A stretch of DNA of 36,824 bases from Morganella psychrotolerans (GTDB lineage Bacteria > Pseudomonadota > Gammaproteobacteria > Enterobacterales > Enterobacteriaceae), in assembly GCF_001676055.1 (NCBI RefSeq), contig NZ_LZEX01000016.1, positions 1-36,824 of the forward strand, in the 5' to 3' direction. Numbering within the stretch: position 1 is the first letter of the stretch; each line of letters opens with the position of its first letter. A program made the position numbers and the translations under genes. Of this stretch, positions 1-12,609 are shown one piece after another. Below the pieces are notes generated by a model. It searched no databases. It was given only the letters and a program-made list of their open reading frames with translations, and was not told the origin of the DNA.

Positions 1-86
1 CAATGGACGAAGGTCTGCGTTTTGCAATTCGTGAAGGCGGTCGTACCGTCGGCGCGGGTGTTGTAGCAAAAGTTCTTGCTGCATAA
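1..86 (+). CDS. tufB: Elongation factor Tu, C-terminal end (partial)
   Basis: The frame beginning at base 3 encodes the last 27 residues of EF-Tu, including the highly conserved tail FAIREGGRTVGAGVVAKVL, and ends in TAA at 84-86. The rest lies off the left edge. EF-Tu carries aminoacyl-tRNA to the ribosome. The following secE-nusG genes show this is the tufB copy of the E. coli-type order. An intrinsic terminator follows directly. Confidence 0.93.
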   Translation, partial: MDEGLRFAIREGGRTVGAGVVAKVLAA

Positions 87-103
87 CGCGATCGCGTATT
101 AAG

Positions 104-127
104 AAGGGAGCTACCGGCTCCCTTTTT
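104..127 (+). terminator. Rho-independent terminator after tufB
   Basis: A six-pair stem GGGAGC/GCTCCC (106-111 with 117-122) with loop TACCG is followed by a run of five T. It lies 20 bases after the EF-Tu stop and separates tufB from secE-nusG. Confidence 0.85.
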
Positions 128-147
128 CAGCATCGTTTTATGAAGAA

Positions 148-190
148 CCTATCTCATCACTAGTTGTACATCAACTACTGGTGAGATAGG
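148..190. repeat. Long near-perfect inverted repeat between tufB and secE
   Basis: Bases 148-166 pair with 172-190: 17 Watson-Crick pairs, one G-T and one C-C mismatch around a 5-base loop (TACAT). No T-run follows, so it is not an ordinary terminator. The rest of the 87-353 gap shows only a possible -10 (TACAAT at 261-266) without a good -35, which may serve secE. The hairpin could be a small dispersed palindrome or an RNA processing stem; its role is unknown. Confidence 0.7.
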
Positions 191-353
191 CTCTCACGCA
201 ACGAAGGGTGAGTCTTTCGAAGAATACGAAACTCATGCTGGATTATGACGTCAAGTCAGATACAATTGCTCCGGTCCTTAATTTTGGTCTGATTTGTTTT
301 GCAGTAGCGAGGCAAGCTGGCTAACTTATTATTTCATGGTTACAGGTTGGTTT

Positions 354-731
354 ATGAGTGCGAATAGCGAAGCTCAACAAAACGGCCGCAGTGCCGATGT
401 CGCCAAATGGTTAGTGGTTGCAGTTCTGCTGGTTGCCGCCATTGGCGGGAACTATTACTTCCGCGAATTTAACCTTGCGCTGCGTGCGCTGGCAGTCGTT
501 GTCGTCATTGCATTAGCCGGTGGTATTGCACTGTGGACAACAAAAGGCAAAGCGACACTGACTTTCGCCCGTGAAGCACGGGTTGAAATGCGTAAAGTTA
601 TCTGGCCTACACGCCAGGAAACACTGCAAACAACACTTATTGTGGCAGCAGTAACAGCGGTTATGTCGTTAGTGTTATGGGGCCTTGATGGTATCCTTGT
701 CCGTCTTGTTTCCTATATAACATCCTTCTGA
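354..731 (+). CDS. secE: Preprotein translocase subunit SecE
   Basis: Essential subunit of the SecYEG inner-membrane translocon, which clamps the two halves of SecY. The protein has 125 residues, about the E. coli length, with three predicted membrane segments near residues 18-36, 43-61 and 93-122. Between the second and third lies the conserved amphipathic cytoplasmic stretch [18 protein letters not shown]. The start at 354 (MSANSEAQ) was chosen because it matches the family N-terminus; the open frame extends to 294 but the extra residues look unrelated. nusG follows 10 bases later, giving the standard secE-nusG operon. Confidence 0.95.
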   Translation: MSANSEAQQNGRSADVAKWLVVAVLLVAAIGGNYYFREFNLALRALAVVVVIALAGGIALWTTKGKATLTFAREARVEMRKVIWPTRQETLQTTLIVAAVTAVMSLVLWGLDGILVRLVSYITSF

Positions 732-741
732 GGTTCTAAAG

Positions 742-1287
742 ATGTCGGATTCTCCTAAAAAACGTTGGTATGTCATCCAGGCTTTCTCAGGTTTTGAAGG
801 CCGGGTTGCGCAGTCTCTGCGTGAACATATCAAAATCAACGGGATGGAAGATTCATTTGGCGAAGTTATGGTGCCAACTGAAGAAGTCGTCGAGATCCGC
901 AGTGGTCAGCGCCGTAAAAGCGAGCGCAAATTCTTCCCGGGCTATGTATTAGTTCAGATGCTGATGAACGATGCGTCCTGGCATCTGGTGCGTAACGTGC
1001 CGCGTGTAATGGGCTTTATCGGCGGAACATCTGACCGTCCTGCACCGATCAGTGATAAAGAAGTGGATGCTATCATGAACCGCTTACAAGAAGCGGGTGA
1101 TAAGCCACGTCCGAAAACACTGTTCGAACCGGGCGAAATGGTACGTGTTTCCGATGGTCCGTTTGCTGACTTTAATGGTGTGGTTGAAGAAGTTGACTAT
1201 GAGAAGAGCCGCCTGAAAGTATCTGTTTCTATTTTTGGTCGTGCCACTCCGGTCGAACTGGATTTCAGCCAGGTCGAAAAACCGTAA
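742..1287 (+). CDS. nusG: Transcription termination/antitermination factor NusG
   Basis: NusG binds RNA polymerase through its N-terminal NGN domain (about residues 1-120; conserved [10 protein letters not shown]). Its C-terminal KOW domain (about 130-181; [13 protein letters not shown]) contacts Rho or ribosomal protein S10, so it acts in Rho termination, rRNA antitermination and transcription-translation coupling. Its 181 residues match the family length. It forms a two-gene operon with secE, and a separate promoter for rplK begins just after its stop. Confidence 0.97.
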   Translation: MSDSPKKRWYVIQAFSGFEGRVAQSLREHIKINGMEDSFGEVMVPTEEVVEIRSGQRRKSERKFFPGYVLVQMLMNDASWHLVRNVPRVMGFIGGTSDRPAPISDKEVDAIMNRLQEAGDKPRPKTLFEPGEMVRVSDGPFADFNGVVEEVDYEKSRLKVSVSIFGRATPVELDFSQVEKP

Positions 1288-1302
1288 GCGATTTTTTCCG
1301 GC

Positions 1303-1331
1303 TTGCAAAAGCCGGGAAATTTATCTACAAT
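1303..1331 (+). promoter_or_regulatory. Promoter of the rplKA operon (PL11-like)
   Basis: A -35 TTGCAA (1303-1308) and -10 TACAAT (1326-1331) are separated by 17 bases, about 100 bases upstream of rplK, where E. coli has its L11 promoter. The -35 lies inside a dyad (CCGGCTT/AAGCCGG) that may also trim nusG transcripts. Confidence 0.6.
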
Positions 1332-1384
1332 TTCGCGCCTTTTGTTTTTCAGAGGCTCGCGTTCTTACGCGGGCCTGTATTCAT

Positions 1385-1432
1385 AGGGGAGCTTGGCAAC
1401 AAGCGCTATTACCCACATTGAGGATTATTTAG
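1385..1432 (+). promoter_or_regulatory. rplK mRNA leader, candidate L1 operator
   Basis: In E. coli, free L1 protein represses translation of the rplK-rplA mRNA by binding the leader just before rplK. Here the leader has a purine-rich GGGGA followed by a small hairpin, GCTTG/CAAGC with a GCAA tetraloop (1391-1404). The position fits an L1 site, but the structure was judged by eye only. Confidence 0.4.
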
Positions 1433-2569
<1,137 letters not shown>

Positions 2570-2589
2570 TATCTGCGGATAATAAGCAC

Positions 2590-2618
2590 TTTACATTGGC
2601 GTCAGGTTTCTATAGAAT
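2590..2618 (+). promoter_or_regulatory. Promoter of the rplJL-rpoBC operon (PL10-like)
   Basis: TTTACA (2590-2595) and TAGAAT (2613-2618), each five of six to consensus, are 17 bases apart, just after rplA. A dyad at 2593-2632 (arms CATTGGCGTCAG and CTGACGCCCAATG, one base bulged) straddles the -10 region, so the promoter sits in a DNA or RNA hairpin. Confidence 0.65.
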
Positions 2619-2690
2619 CTGACGCCCAATGTTTGTTGTATTCGTCTTTGTGATTTTCATCACAAAAATGGCAACAACTAAAAGAATTTC

Positions 2691-2892
2691 GGTTGGAGTC
2701 CGGCCTTAATCCGGACCCCGTCCAAGACCGCAGGTGTAAGTAATTACTTAATTTTCCTGCGTAGACGGTGACAGAGCCACAAGAATTTTATTCGAGTATT
2801 CTGCTCACCGTGTTTTAGCGCTCTTCACCTTCGGTGTTGAGTGAAGTGAGTTCCGGGGTTGTATACCCGGCTAAACCAGGAGCAAGAAGCTA
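2691..2892 (+). promoter_or_regulatory. L10 leader (autoregulatory rplJ mRNA leader)
   Basis: The long untranslated leader before rplJ resembles the E. coli L10 leader as I remember it: GGTTGGAGTCCGGCC, CCCCGTCCAAGACCGCAGG and TAGACGGTGACAGAGCC are near-identical blocks. In E. coli the L10(L12)4 complex binds this region through a kink-turn and represses rplJL translation. With the promoter at 2590 it fills the 2570-2892 gap. Confidence 0.85.
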
Positions 2893-3390
2893 ATGGCATT
2901 AAATCTTCAAGACAAACAAGCGATTGTTGCTGAAGTCAGCGAAGTTGCCAAAGGCGCGCTGTCTACAGTTGTCGCGGATTCCCGTGGTGTTACTGTAGAT
3001 AAAATGACCGATCTGCGTAAAGCATGTCGCGAAGCTAATGTTACCGTACGCGTTGTACGTAACACCCTGCTGCGCCGTGCTGTTGAAGGTACCTCTTCTG
3101 AGTGCCTGAAAGACGTATTCGTCGGTCCTACCTTGATTGCATTTTCTCATGAACATCCGGGCGCTGCTGCTCGTCTGTTCAAAGATTTCGCGAAAGCGAA
3201 CCCTGCATTCGAGATTAAAGCCGCAGCCTTTGAAGGTGAGTTCATTGCAGCGAAAGATATCGATCGCTTAGCAACACTCCCGACTTACGACGAAGCAATT
3301 GCACGCCTGATGGCAACCATGAAAGAAGCCGCTGCAGGCAAATTGGTTCGCACTCTGGCAGCGTTACGCGATCAGAAAGAAGCCGCTTAA
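2893..3390 (+). CDS. rplJ: 50S ribosomal protein L10
   Basis: L10 anchors the L7/L12 dimers to the ribosome and, bound to them, represses its own translation. The 165-residue protein has the family rRNA-binding N-terminal domain ([24 protein letters not shown]) and a C-terminal helix that carries L7/L12. AGGAGCAAGAAGCT before the ATG gives a strong ribosome-binding site within the conserved leader. rplL follows after 66 bases. Confidence 0.98.
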   Translation: MALNLQDKQAIVAEVSEVAKGALSTVVADSRGVTVDKMTDLRKACREANVTVRVVRNTLLRRAVEGTSSECLKDVFVGPTLIAFSHEHPGAAARLFKDFAKANPAFEIKAAAFEGEFIAAKDIDRLATLPTYDEAIARLMATMKEAAAGKLVRTLAALRDQKEAA

Positions 3391-3438
3391 TCGCTCTTTC
3401 TTTTCTTCGTTGCTTTTTAACGTATAAACTTATTCTGA

Positions 3439-3822
<384 letters not shown>

Positions 3823-3858
3823 GCCACTTTTTTTAGCAACAGCCTGAAAATGGCTGCT

Positions 3859-3889
3859 GGCTGGTGACTTATTGGTCACCAGCCTTTTT
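3859..3889 (+). terminator. Attenuator between rplL and rpoB
   Basis: A perfect 10-pair stem GGCTGGTGAC/GTCACCAGCC (3859-3868 with 3875-3884) is followed by five T. The E. coli operon has the same element at this place; it lets only part of transcription continue into rpoBC, so ribosomal proteins outnumber polymerase subunits. Confidence 0.85.
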
Positions 3890-3994
3890 GCGCTAATGCG
3901 CATGCACGTGTTTTTGGGTAGCAACTGTGCTATCTGACACCTGCGAACTCTCCGAATACTCTTTGCTATTGACGACTTAATATACTGTGTTGAC

Positions 3995-4025
3995 GACTAC
4001 GATCCGCTCGGGTAGCTCGGTAGTC
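3995..4025 (+). other. Possible RNase III processing stem in the rplL-rpoB spacer
   Basis: GACTAC (3995-4000) pairs with GTAGTC (4020-4025) around a GC-rich interior that can fold further. E. coli has an RNase III cleavage stem in this spacer. The rest of the 3823-4168 gap shows no gene, only the attenuator and the rpoB ribosome-binding region. Confidence 0.35.
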
Positions 4026-4168
4026 AGCTGCGCAATGAAATGATTTAAGGGTAACTGCAATAAGTATCAGCAGAAAATGTTCCATTTTCTGTCCTAATTA
4101 GATAGTTGTAGCGACTGCCGTCTGTAACAGGCAGGTCGGGTCACTGATCAAGCGAGCTGAGGAACCCT

Positions 4169-7100
4169 ATGGTTTACTCCTATACCGAGAAGAAACGTAT
4201 TCGTAAGGATTTTGGTAAGCGTCCGCAAGTACTGGACATTCCCTATCTCCTTTCTATTCAGCTGGATTCATTCCAGAAATTCATCGAACTCGATCCGGAT
4301 GGTCAGAATGGCTTAGAAGCCGCATTCCGTTCCGTTTTCCCGATTCAGAGCTACAGTGGTAATGCTGAACTGCAATATGTCAGCTTCCGTCTGGGTGAGC
4401 CGGTATTTGACGTTAAAGAGTGTCAAATCCGCGGTGTTACCTATTCAGCACCACTGCGCGTAAAACTGCGTCTGGTTATTTACGAACGTGAAGCACCGGA
4501 AGGCACAGTTAAAGATATTAAAGAACAGGAAGTTTACATGGGCGAAATTCCGCTCATGACCGATAACGGAACGTTCGTCATCAACGGTACTGAGCGTGTT
4601 ATCGTTTCTCAGTTACACCGTAGCCCGGGCGTGTTCTTTGACAGTGACAAAGGTAAAACACACTCTTCCGGTAAAGTGCTGTATAACGCACGTATTATCC
4701 CTTACCGCGGCTCATGGCTGGACTTCGAATTCGATCCTAAAGACAATTTATTTGTCCGTATCGACCGTCGTCGTAAATTACCTGCGTCTATTATCCTGCG
4801 TGCAATGAATTTCAGCACGGAAGAGATTCTGAACCTGTTCTTCGACAAAACAACGTTCGAAATCAGCAATAATAAACTGACGATGACTCTCGTTCCTGAG
4901 CGTCTGCGCGGTGAAACTGCTTCTTTTGATATCGAAGCGAACGGAAAGGTTTATATCGAAAAAGGACGCCGTATTACTGCGCGTCATATCCGTCAGCTTG
5001 AAAAAGAAGAAATCACGAAGATCGACGTTCCTGTTGAATACATCGCAGGGAAAGTGGTTGCACGTGATTACATCGATACAGCGACCGGCGAATTAATTTG
5101 CGCGGCTAATATGGAAATGTCTCTGGATCTGCTGGCACGTCTCAGCCAGTCCGGTCACAAAACCATTGAAACCCTGTTCACCAACGACCTGGATCACGGC
5201 GCTTACATGTCAGAAACTTTGCGTGTGGACCCGACCAACGATCGTTTAAGCGCCCTGGTAGAAATCTACCGTATGATGCGCCCTGGTGAGCCGCCAACCC
5301 GTGAAGCTGCCGAAAATCTGTTTGAAAATCTGTTCTTCTCAGAAGATCGTTACGATCTCTCTGCAGTAGGCCGGATGAAGTTCAACCGTTCACTGAGTCG
5401 TGAAGATTCTGATGGCTCAGGTATCCTGAGCAAAAAAGACATCACTGATGTGATGCAGAAACTGATCGAAATTCGTAACGGCCGCGGTGAAGTGGATGAT
5501 ATCGACCACTTAGGTAACCGTCGTATCCGTTCTGTCGGTGAAATGGCTGAAAACCAGTTCCGTGTAGGTCTGGTGCGTGTTGAGCGTGCAGTGAAAGAGC
5601 GTCTGTCCCTGGGCGATCTTGATAATCTGATGCCTCAGGACATGATCAACGCCAAACCAATTTCTGCTGCGGTAAAAGAGTTCTTTGGTTCCAGCCAGCT
5701 GTCCCAGTTTATGGACCAGAACAACCCGTTATCAGAAATTACGCACAAACGCCGTATCTCTGCGTTAGGCCCGGGCGGTCTGACCCGTGAGCGTGCAGGC
5801 TTTGAAGTGCGCGACGTTCATCCTACGCACTACGGTCGTGTTTGTCCTATCGAGACCCCTGAAGGTCCGAACATCGGTCTGATCAACTCCTTATCTGTTT
5901 ATGCACAGACAAACGAATATGGTTTCCTGGAAACCCCGTACCGTTTAGTGCGTGAAGATGTTGTAACTGATGAGATTCATTATCTGTCTGCAATTGAAGA
6001 AGGTAACTTCATCATTGCTCAGGCAAATACCGTTTTAGATGACGATGGTCACTTTGTTGATGAACTGATCACCTGCCGTAATAAAGGTGAGTCCAGCTTA
6101 TTCAGCCGCGACCAGGTTCAGTATATGGACGTTTCCACCCAGCAGATCGTTTCTGTGGGTGCGTCACTGATTCCATTCCTGGAACACGATGATGCCAACC
6201 GTGCATTGATGGGTGCGAACATGCAACGTCAGGCGGTTCCGACTCTGCGCGCTGACAAGCCGCTGGTTGGTACCGGTATGGAACGCGCTGTTGCGGTTGA
6301 CTCCGGCGTAACCGCCGTTGCCAAACGTGGTGGTACAGTTCAGTACGTTGATGCGTCACGTATCGTTATCAAAGTTAATGACGAAGAGATGTATGCCGGC
6401 GAAGCAGGTATCGACATCTATAGTCTGACTAAATATACCCGTTCTAACCAGAACACCTGTATCAACCAGACGCCTTGCGTTTCATTGGGTGAGCCTGTTG
6501 AGCGCGGTGATGTTCTGGCAGATGGCCCGTCCACCGATCTGGGTGAACTGGCGCTGGGTCAGAACATGCGCGTGGCATTTATGCCATGGAACGGTTACAA
6601 CTTCGAAGACTCCATTCTCGTGTCCGAGCGTGTTGTTCAGGAAGACCGTTTCACCACTATCCACATTCAGGAACTGGCTTGTGTGTCCCGTGACACCAAA
6701 CTGGGGCCGGAAGAGATCACCGCTGATATCCCGAACGTGGGTGAAGCTGCTCTCTCCAAACTGGATGAGTCCGGTATCGTGTATATCGGTGCGGAAGTGA
6801 AAGGTGGCGATATTCTTGTGGGTAAAGTGACACCTAAAGGTGAAACACAGTTAACCCCGGAAGAGAAACTGCTGCGTGCTATCTTCGGTGAAAAAGCCTC
6901 TGACGTGAAAGATTCGTCACTGCGTGTACCGAACGGCGTGTCCGGTACTATTATCGACGTACAGGTCTTTACCCGCGATGGCGTGGAAAAAGATAAACGT
7001 GCGCTCGAAATCGAAGAAATGCAACTGCGTGATGTGAAGAAAGACCTCACAGAAGAGTTACAGATTCTGGAAGCCGGCCTGTTCTATCGTATTCGTTCTG

Positions 7101-8197
7101 TCCTGGTAAGCGGCGGAATGGAAGCAGATAAACTGGACAAACTGCCGCGCGAGCGTTGGTTAGAACTGGCACTGACTGATGAAGAAAAACAGAATCAGTT
7201 AGAGCAGTTGGCTGAACAGTATGACGAACTGAAATCTGTGTTCGCTAAAAAACTGGAAGCGAAACGTCGTAAAATTACTCAGGGCGATGACCTGGCACCG
7301 GGCGTGCTGAAAATCGTCAAAGTGTATCTGGCCGTGAAACGTCAGATCCAGCCTGGTGATAAAATGGCGGGTCGTCACGGTAATAAAGGGGTTATCTCAA
7401 AAATTAACCCTATCGAAGATATGCCATACGATGAAAACGGTAACCCTGTTGACCTCGTACTGAACCCGCTGGGCGTACCATCGCGTATGAACATCGGTCA
7501 GATCCTGGAAACCCATCTGGGTATGGCTGCGAAAGGCATCGGTGAGAAAATCAACAAGATGCTGAAAGAGCAGCAGGAAATCGCGAAATTACGTGGTTTC
7601 ATCCAGAAAGCTTATGACCTGGGTAATGACCCGCGTCAGAAAGTGGATCTGAGCACTTTCAGTGATGAAGAAGTACTGCGTCTGGCAGAGAACCTGAAAA
7701 AAGGTATGCCGACTGCAACACCGGTATTTGACGGCGCGAAAGAGCAGGAAATCAAAGAATTACTGACTCTGGCTGATTTACCGACTTCCGGTCAGATCAC
7801 CTTATTTGATGGTCGTACCGGTGAGCGTTTTGAGCGTCAGGTTACCGTCGGTTATATGTACATGCTGAAACTTAACCACTTGGTTGATGACAAAATGCAT
7901 GCGCGTTCTACCGGTTCTTACAGCCTGGTTACTCAGCAGCCGCTGGGTGGTAAGGCTCAGTTCGGTGGTCAGCGTTTCGGGGAGATGGAAGTGTGGGCAC
8001 TGGAAGCATACGGTGCCGCTTATACCCTCCAGGAGATGCTGACAGTGAAATCGGATGACGTTAACGGTCGTACGAAGATGTATAAAAACATCGTCGACGG
8101 CAGTCATCAGATGGAACCGGGTATGCCGGAATCTTTCAACGTATTGCTGAAAGAAATCCGCTCACTCGGTATCAACATCGAGCTGGAAGACGAGTAA
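4169..8197 (+). CDS. rpoB: DNA-directed RNA polymerase beta subunit
   Basis: The 1342-residue beta subunit has exactly the E. coli length. It forms half of the catalytic cleft and binds rifampicin. The rifampicin-resistance cluster ([17 protein letters not shown] followed by [14 protein letters not shown], near residues 507-537) is wild type at the usual resistance positions, so no rifampicin resistance is predicted. The nucleotide-contacting [10 protein letters not shown] motif and the C-terminal clamp are present. The start is supported by a GAGGAACC site 8 bases before the ATG. rpoC follows after 107 bases. Confidence 0.99.
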   Translation: MVYSYTEKKRIRKDFGKRPQVLDIPYLLSIQLDSFQKFIELDPDGQNGLEAAFRSVFPIQSYSGNAELQYVSFRLGEPVFDVKECQIRGVTYSAPLRVKLRLVIYEREAPEGTVKDIKEQEVYMGEIPLMTDNGTFVINGTERVIVSQLHRSPGVFFDSDKGKTHSSGKVLYNARIIPYRGSWLDFEFDPKDNLFVRIDRRRKLPASIILRAMNFSTEEILNLFFDKTTFEISNNKLTMTLVPERLRGETASFDIEANGKVYIEKGRRITARHIRQLEKEEITKIDVPVEYIAGKVVARDYIDTATGELICAANMEMSLDLLARLSQSGHKTIETLFTNDLDHGAYMSETLRVDPTNDRLSALVEIYRMMRPGEPPTREAAENLFENLFFSEDRYDLSAVGRMKFNRSLSREDSDGSGILSKKDITDVMQKLIEIRNGRGEVDDIDHLGNRRIRSVGEMAENQFRVGLVRVERAVKERLSLGDLDNLMPQDMINAKPISAAVKEFFGSSQLSQFMDQNNPLSEITHKRRISALGPGGLTRERAGFEVRDVHPTHYGRVCPIETPEGPNIGLINSLSVYAQTNEYGFLETPYRLVREDVVTDEIHYLSAIEEGNFIIAQANTVLDDDGHFVDELITCRNKGESSLFSRDQVQYMDVSTQQIVSVGASLIPFLEHDDANRALMGANMQRQAVPTLRADKPLVGTGMERAVAVDSGVTAVAKRGGTVQYVDASRIVIKVNDEEMYAGEAGIDIYSLTKYTRSNQNTCINQTPCVSLGEPVERGDVLADGPSTDLGELALGQNMRVAFMPWNGYNFEDSILVSERVVQEDRFTTIHIQELACVSRDTKLGPEEITADIPNVGEAALSKLDESGIVYIGAEVKGGDILVGKVTPKGETQLTPEEKLLRAIFGEKASDVKDSSLRVPNGVSGTIIDVQVFTRDGVEKDKRALEIEEMQLRDVKKDLTEELQILEAGLFYRIRSVLVSGGMEADKLDKLPRERWLELALTDEEKQNQLEQLAEQYDELKSVFAKKLEAKRRKITQGDDLAPGVLKIVKVYLAVKRQIQPGDKMAGRHGNKGVISKINPIEDMPYDENGNPVDLVLNPLGVPSRMNIGQILETHLGMAAKGIGEKINKMLKEQQEIAKLRGFIQKAYDLGNDPRQKVDLSTFSDEEVLRLAENLKKGMPTATPVFDGAKEQEIKELLTLADLPTSGQITLFDGRTGERFERQVTVGYMYMLKLNHLVDDKMHARSTGSYSLVTQQPLGGKAQFGGQRFGEMEVWALEAYGAAYTLQEMLTVKSDDVNGRTKMYKNIVDGSHQMEPGMPESFNVLLKEIRSLGINIELEDE

Positions 8198-8208
8198 TTG
8201 CCGTTGTG

Positions 8209-8232
8209 GCTGCCCGCATCAGTGCGGGCAGC
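8209..8232 (+). other. Strong hairpin in the rpoB-rpoC spacer
   Basis: GCTGCCCGCA (8209-8218) pairs perfectly with TGCGGGCAGC (8223-8232) across a TCAG tetraloop. No T-run follows, so termination is unlikely; mRNA stabilisation or processing is more plausible. Confidence 0.6.
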
Positions 8233-8304
8233 ACCAGTAAATCTGGTTTAAGGGACAGGCATTATTTGCTTGTCTCACAGGTCTAACTCCGACAGGAGCC
8301 ATTC

Positions 8305-11300
8305 GTGAAAGACTTATTAAAGTTTCTGAAAGCGCAAACCAAGACCGAAGAGTTTGATGCGATCAAAATTGGTCTGGCCTCACCTGACATGATTCGTTCA
8401 TGGTCATTTGGTGAAGTGAAAAAGCCGGAAACCATTAACTACCGTACGTTCAAACCTGAACGTGACGGGCTTTTCTGTGCGCGTATCTTCGGGCCGGTAA
8501 AAGATTACGAATGTTTGTGCGGTAAGTACAAACGTCTGAAGCACCGTGGTGTGATTTGTGAGAAATGTGGTGTTGAAGTGACCCAGACTAAAGTGCGTCG
8601 TGAGCGCATGGGTCACATCGAACTGGCATCACCTACCGCACACATCTGGTTCTTAAAATCACTGCCATCCCGTATCGGCTTACTGCTCGATATGCCGCTG
8701 CGTGATATTGAACGTGTCCTGTACTTTGAATCTTATGTTGTTGTTGAAGGCGGGATGACCAGCCTTGAGCGCAGCCAGATTCTGACAGAAGAACAGTACC
8801 TGGACGCTCTGGAAGAGTTCGGTGATGAATTCGACGCGAAAATGGGTGCGGAAGCCATCCAGGCCTTGCTGAAAGCAATGGATCTGGAACAGGAAGTCGA
8901 AAACCTGCGTGAAGAACTGAACGAAACCAATTCAGAAACCAAACGTAAAAAACTGACTAAGCGCATCAAACTGTTAGAAGCCTTTATCCAGTCCGGCAAT
9001 AAGCCTGAGTGGATGATCCTGACAGTTCTGCCGGTATTACCACCGGATCTGCGTCCGTTAGTTCCGCTCGACGGCGGTCGCTTTGCGACGTCAGATCTGA
9101 ACGATCTGTACCGTCGTGTGATCAACCGTAATAACCGTCTGAAACGCCTGCTGGATCTGGCTGCACCTGACATCATCGTACGTAACGAAAAACGTATGTT
9201 GCAGGAAGCGGTTGATGCACTGTTAGATAATGGTCGTCGTGGTCGTGCTATCACCGGCTCTAACAAGCGTCCGCTGAAATCACTGGCAGACATGATCAAA
9301 GGTAAACAGGGTCGTTTCCGTCAGAACCTGCTCGGTAAGCGTGTTGACTACTCCGGTCGTTCTGTAATCACCGTAGGTCCGTACCTGCGTCTGCATCAGT
9401 GTGGTCTGCCTAAGAAAATGGCACTGGAGCTGTTCAAACCGTTTATCTACGGTAAGCTGGAACTGCGTGGTCTTGCTACCACCATCAAAGCTGCCAAGAA
9501 AATGGTTGAGCGCGAAGAGTCCGTTGTATGGGATATCCTGGATGAAGTTATCCGCGAGCACCCGGTTCTCCTGAACCGTGCGCCGACACTTCACCGTCTG
9601 GGTATTCAGGCGTTTGAGCCTATCCTTATCGAAGGTAAAGCTATCCAGTTACACCCACTCGTTTGTGCGGCATACAACGCCGACTTCGATGGTGACCAGA
9701 TGGCGGTTCACGTCCCTCTGACCCTGGAAGCACAGCTCGAAGCCCGTGCCCTGATGATGTCCACAAACAACATCCTGTCACCGGCAAGCGGCGATCCGAT
9801 TATCGTACCTTCTCAGGACGTTGTTCTGGGCCTGTACTATATGACCCGTGACTGTGTTAACGCCCCGGGCGAAGGCATGGTGCTTAACGGTTCAACAGAA
9901 GCTGAACGTGTTTACCGTTCCGGCCATGCATCACTGCATGCGCGCGTGAAAGTCCGTATCACTGAAGAAGTGAAAGACGGCGAAGGTAATATCACCAAGC
10001 AAACCAGCCTGATCGATACCACTGTCGGCCGCGCCATTTTATGGCGTATTGTTCCGCGTGGTCTGCCTTATTCTCTGGTTAACCAACCACTGGGTAAGAA
10101 AGCGATCTCTAAAATGCTGAATACTTGTTACCGTATTCTGGGCATGAAACCGACCGTTATTTTTGCTGACCAAATCATGTACACCGGTTTTGCCTACGCT
10201 GCCCGTTCAGGTGCATCTGTTGGTATCGATGACATGGTTATCCCTGAGAAAAAAGCCGGGATTATCGCGGAAGCGGAAGCGGAAGTGGCAGAAATCCAGG
10301 AACAATTCCAGTCAGGTCTGGTTACCGCCGGCGAACGTTACAACAAGGTTATCGATATCTGGGCTGCGGCAAACGAACGTGTTGCTAAAGCGATGATGGA
10401 AAACCTGTCAACGGAAACCGTGATTAACCGTGACGGCGAAGAAGAACAACAGGTTTCTTTCAACAGCATCTATATGATGGCCGACTCCGGTGCGCGTGGT
10501 TCTGCTGCACAGATTCGTCAGCTGGCCGGTATGCGTGGTCTGATGGCGAAACCGGATGGTCCATCATCGAAACGCCAATCACCGCGAACTTCCGTGAAGG
10601 TCTTGACGTACTCCAGTACTTCATTTCAACGCACGGTGCGCGTAAAGGTCTGGCGGATACCGCACTGAAAACAGCGAACTCCGGTTATCTGACCCGCCGT
10701 CTGGTTGACGTCGCGCAGGATCTGGTTATCACTGAAGATGACTGTGGTACGCACGAAGGTATCATGATGTCGCCGGTTATCGAGGGTGGTGATGTTAAAG
10801 AACCACTGCGTGATCGCGTTCTGGGCCGTGTGGCTGCAGAAGATATCCTGAAACCGGGTACTGCGGATATTCTTATCCCGCGTAACACCCTGCTTCATGA
10901 AAAACAGTGTGATCTGTTAGAAGAAAACTCTGTAGACATCGTGAAAGTGCGTTCTGTGGTAAGTTGTGAAACTGACTTCGGTGTGTGTGCCAAGTGCTAC
11001 GGTCGTGACCTGGCGCGCGGTCATATCATCAACTCAGGTGAAGCCGTTGGTGTTATTGCAGCACAGTCAATCGGTGAGCCGGGTACACAGTTAACCATGC
11101 GTACGTTCCATATCGGTGGTGCGGCATCCCGTGCTGCTGCTGAGTCCAGCATTCAGGTCCGTAATACCGGTACACTGAAACTGTTCAACGCGAAGCTGAT
11201 TGGTAACACCGCAGGTAAACTGGTTGTCACTTCCCGTAATACCGAACTGCGTCTGGTTGATGAATTCGGTCGTACTAAAGAAAGCTATAAAGTGCCTTAC

Positions 11301-12527
11301 GGTGCTCAGCTGACTAAAGGTGACGGCGAAGCAGTTAACGGTGGCGAAACTGTCGCTAACTGGGATCCGCATACCATGCCGGTTGTCAGTGAAGTGTCCG
11401 GTGTTATTCGTTTCACCGACATGCATGACGGTCAGACCATTACCCGTCAGACTGATGAATTAACCGGTCTGTCATCACTGGTCGTTCTGGATTCTGCAGA
11501 GCGTACAGCAAGTGCGAAAGAAATGCGTCCGGCACTGAAAATCATTGACGCGAAAGGCAATGATGTTCTGATCCCTAATACGGATATGCCAGCAGCTTAC
11601 TTCCTGCCGGGTAAAGCGATTGTGCAATTGGATGATGGCGTGACCATCAGTGCCGGTGACACATTAGCGCGTATTCCGCAGGAATCTGTCGGTACAAAAG
11701 ATATCACCGGTGGTCTGCCGCGCGTTGCGGACTTGTTCGAAGCCCGTCGTCCGAAAGAGCCGGCTATCCTTGCTGAAATCAGCGGTATCATTTCCTTCGG
11801 TAAAGAAACCAAAGGTAAACGTCGTCTGGTGATTTCACCAATTGACGGTAGTGATGCTTACGAAGAGATGATCCCTAAATGGCGTCAGCTCAACGTGTTT
11901 GAAGGTGAGATGGTTGAACGTGGTGACGTCGTATCTGATGGTCCGGAATCCCCACATGACATCCTGCGTCTGCGTGGCGTGAATGCGGTTGCCCGTTATA
12001 TCGCGAACGAAGTCCAGGAAGTTTACCGCTTACAGGGCGTTAAGATAAACGATAAGCACATTGAAGTTATCGTTCGTCAGATGCTGCGTAAAGTCACCAT
12101 CTCTTCTGCGGGAAGCTCTGACTTCCTCGAAGGCGAGCAGGTTGAATATGCGCGCGTGAAAGTGGCAAACCGTCTGCTGGAGCAGGATGGCAAGATCCCT
12201 GCAACCTTCGAACGTGATCTGCTTGGTATTACCAAAGCATCACTGGCGACAGAGTCCTTCATCTCTGCGGCATCGTTCCAGGAAACCACACGCGTTCTGA
12301 CTGAAGCAGCTGTTGCGGGTAAACGCGACGAACTGCGCGGTCTGAAAGAGAACGTTATTGTGGGTCGCCTGATCCCTGCCGGTACTGGTTTCTCGTACCA
12401 CCAGGAACGCATCCGCCGTCGTCATCTGGCAGAAGCTATCGATGCACCACAGGCAGTCAGTGCAGATGAAGCAACAGCGAACTTAGCTGAGCTTCTGAAC
12501 GCCGGCTTCGGTGGCAGCAAAGAGTAA
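8305..12527 (+). CDS. rpoC: RNA polymerase beta' subunit, broken by one-base frameshift near 10560
   Basis: The beta' subunit carries the catalytic Mg-binding NADFDGD loop and two zinc sites ([19 protein letters not shown] near residues 70-88; [11 protein letters not shown] in the second part). Frame one runs from 8305 through ...GLMAKPDG (residue 752, bases 10558-10560) and then turns into unrelated sequence ending at 10668. The true continuation [14 protein letters not shown] is read one frame over from base 10560 to the stop at 12527. One T is missing from an expected GGTTCC. The gene is essential and the rest is complete, so a sequencing error is far more likely than a real mutation. Repaired length is about 1407 residues, as in E. 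coli. Confidence 0.95.
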
Positions 12528-12554
12528 GTGGCACAGTAATGTGACCAACTGAAT

Positions 12555-12581
12555 AGCCCTCCTTTTAAGGAGGGCTTTTTT
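12555..12581 (+). terminator. Rho-independent terminator after rpoC
   Basis: AGCCCTCC (12555-12562) pairs with GGAGGGCT (12569-12576) across TTTTAA, followed by six T. It closes the rplJL-rpoBC transcription unit. Confidence 0.9.
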
Positions 12582-12609
12582 GTGCAGGATATAAGGCAAT
12601 GAACACATC

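Noticed and set aside
8733-9299. Long minus-strand open frame of 188 codons inside rpoC
   Set aside because: It is fully antisense to the conserved rpoC coding sequence and is serine/arginine-rich, typical of a shadow frame.
10560-10764. Programmed frameshift or split rpoC as a natural gene arrangement
   Set aside because: No slippery heptamer or pseudoknot is apparent, the break is a simple one-base loss, and two other genes show the same defect; error is simpler.
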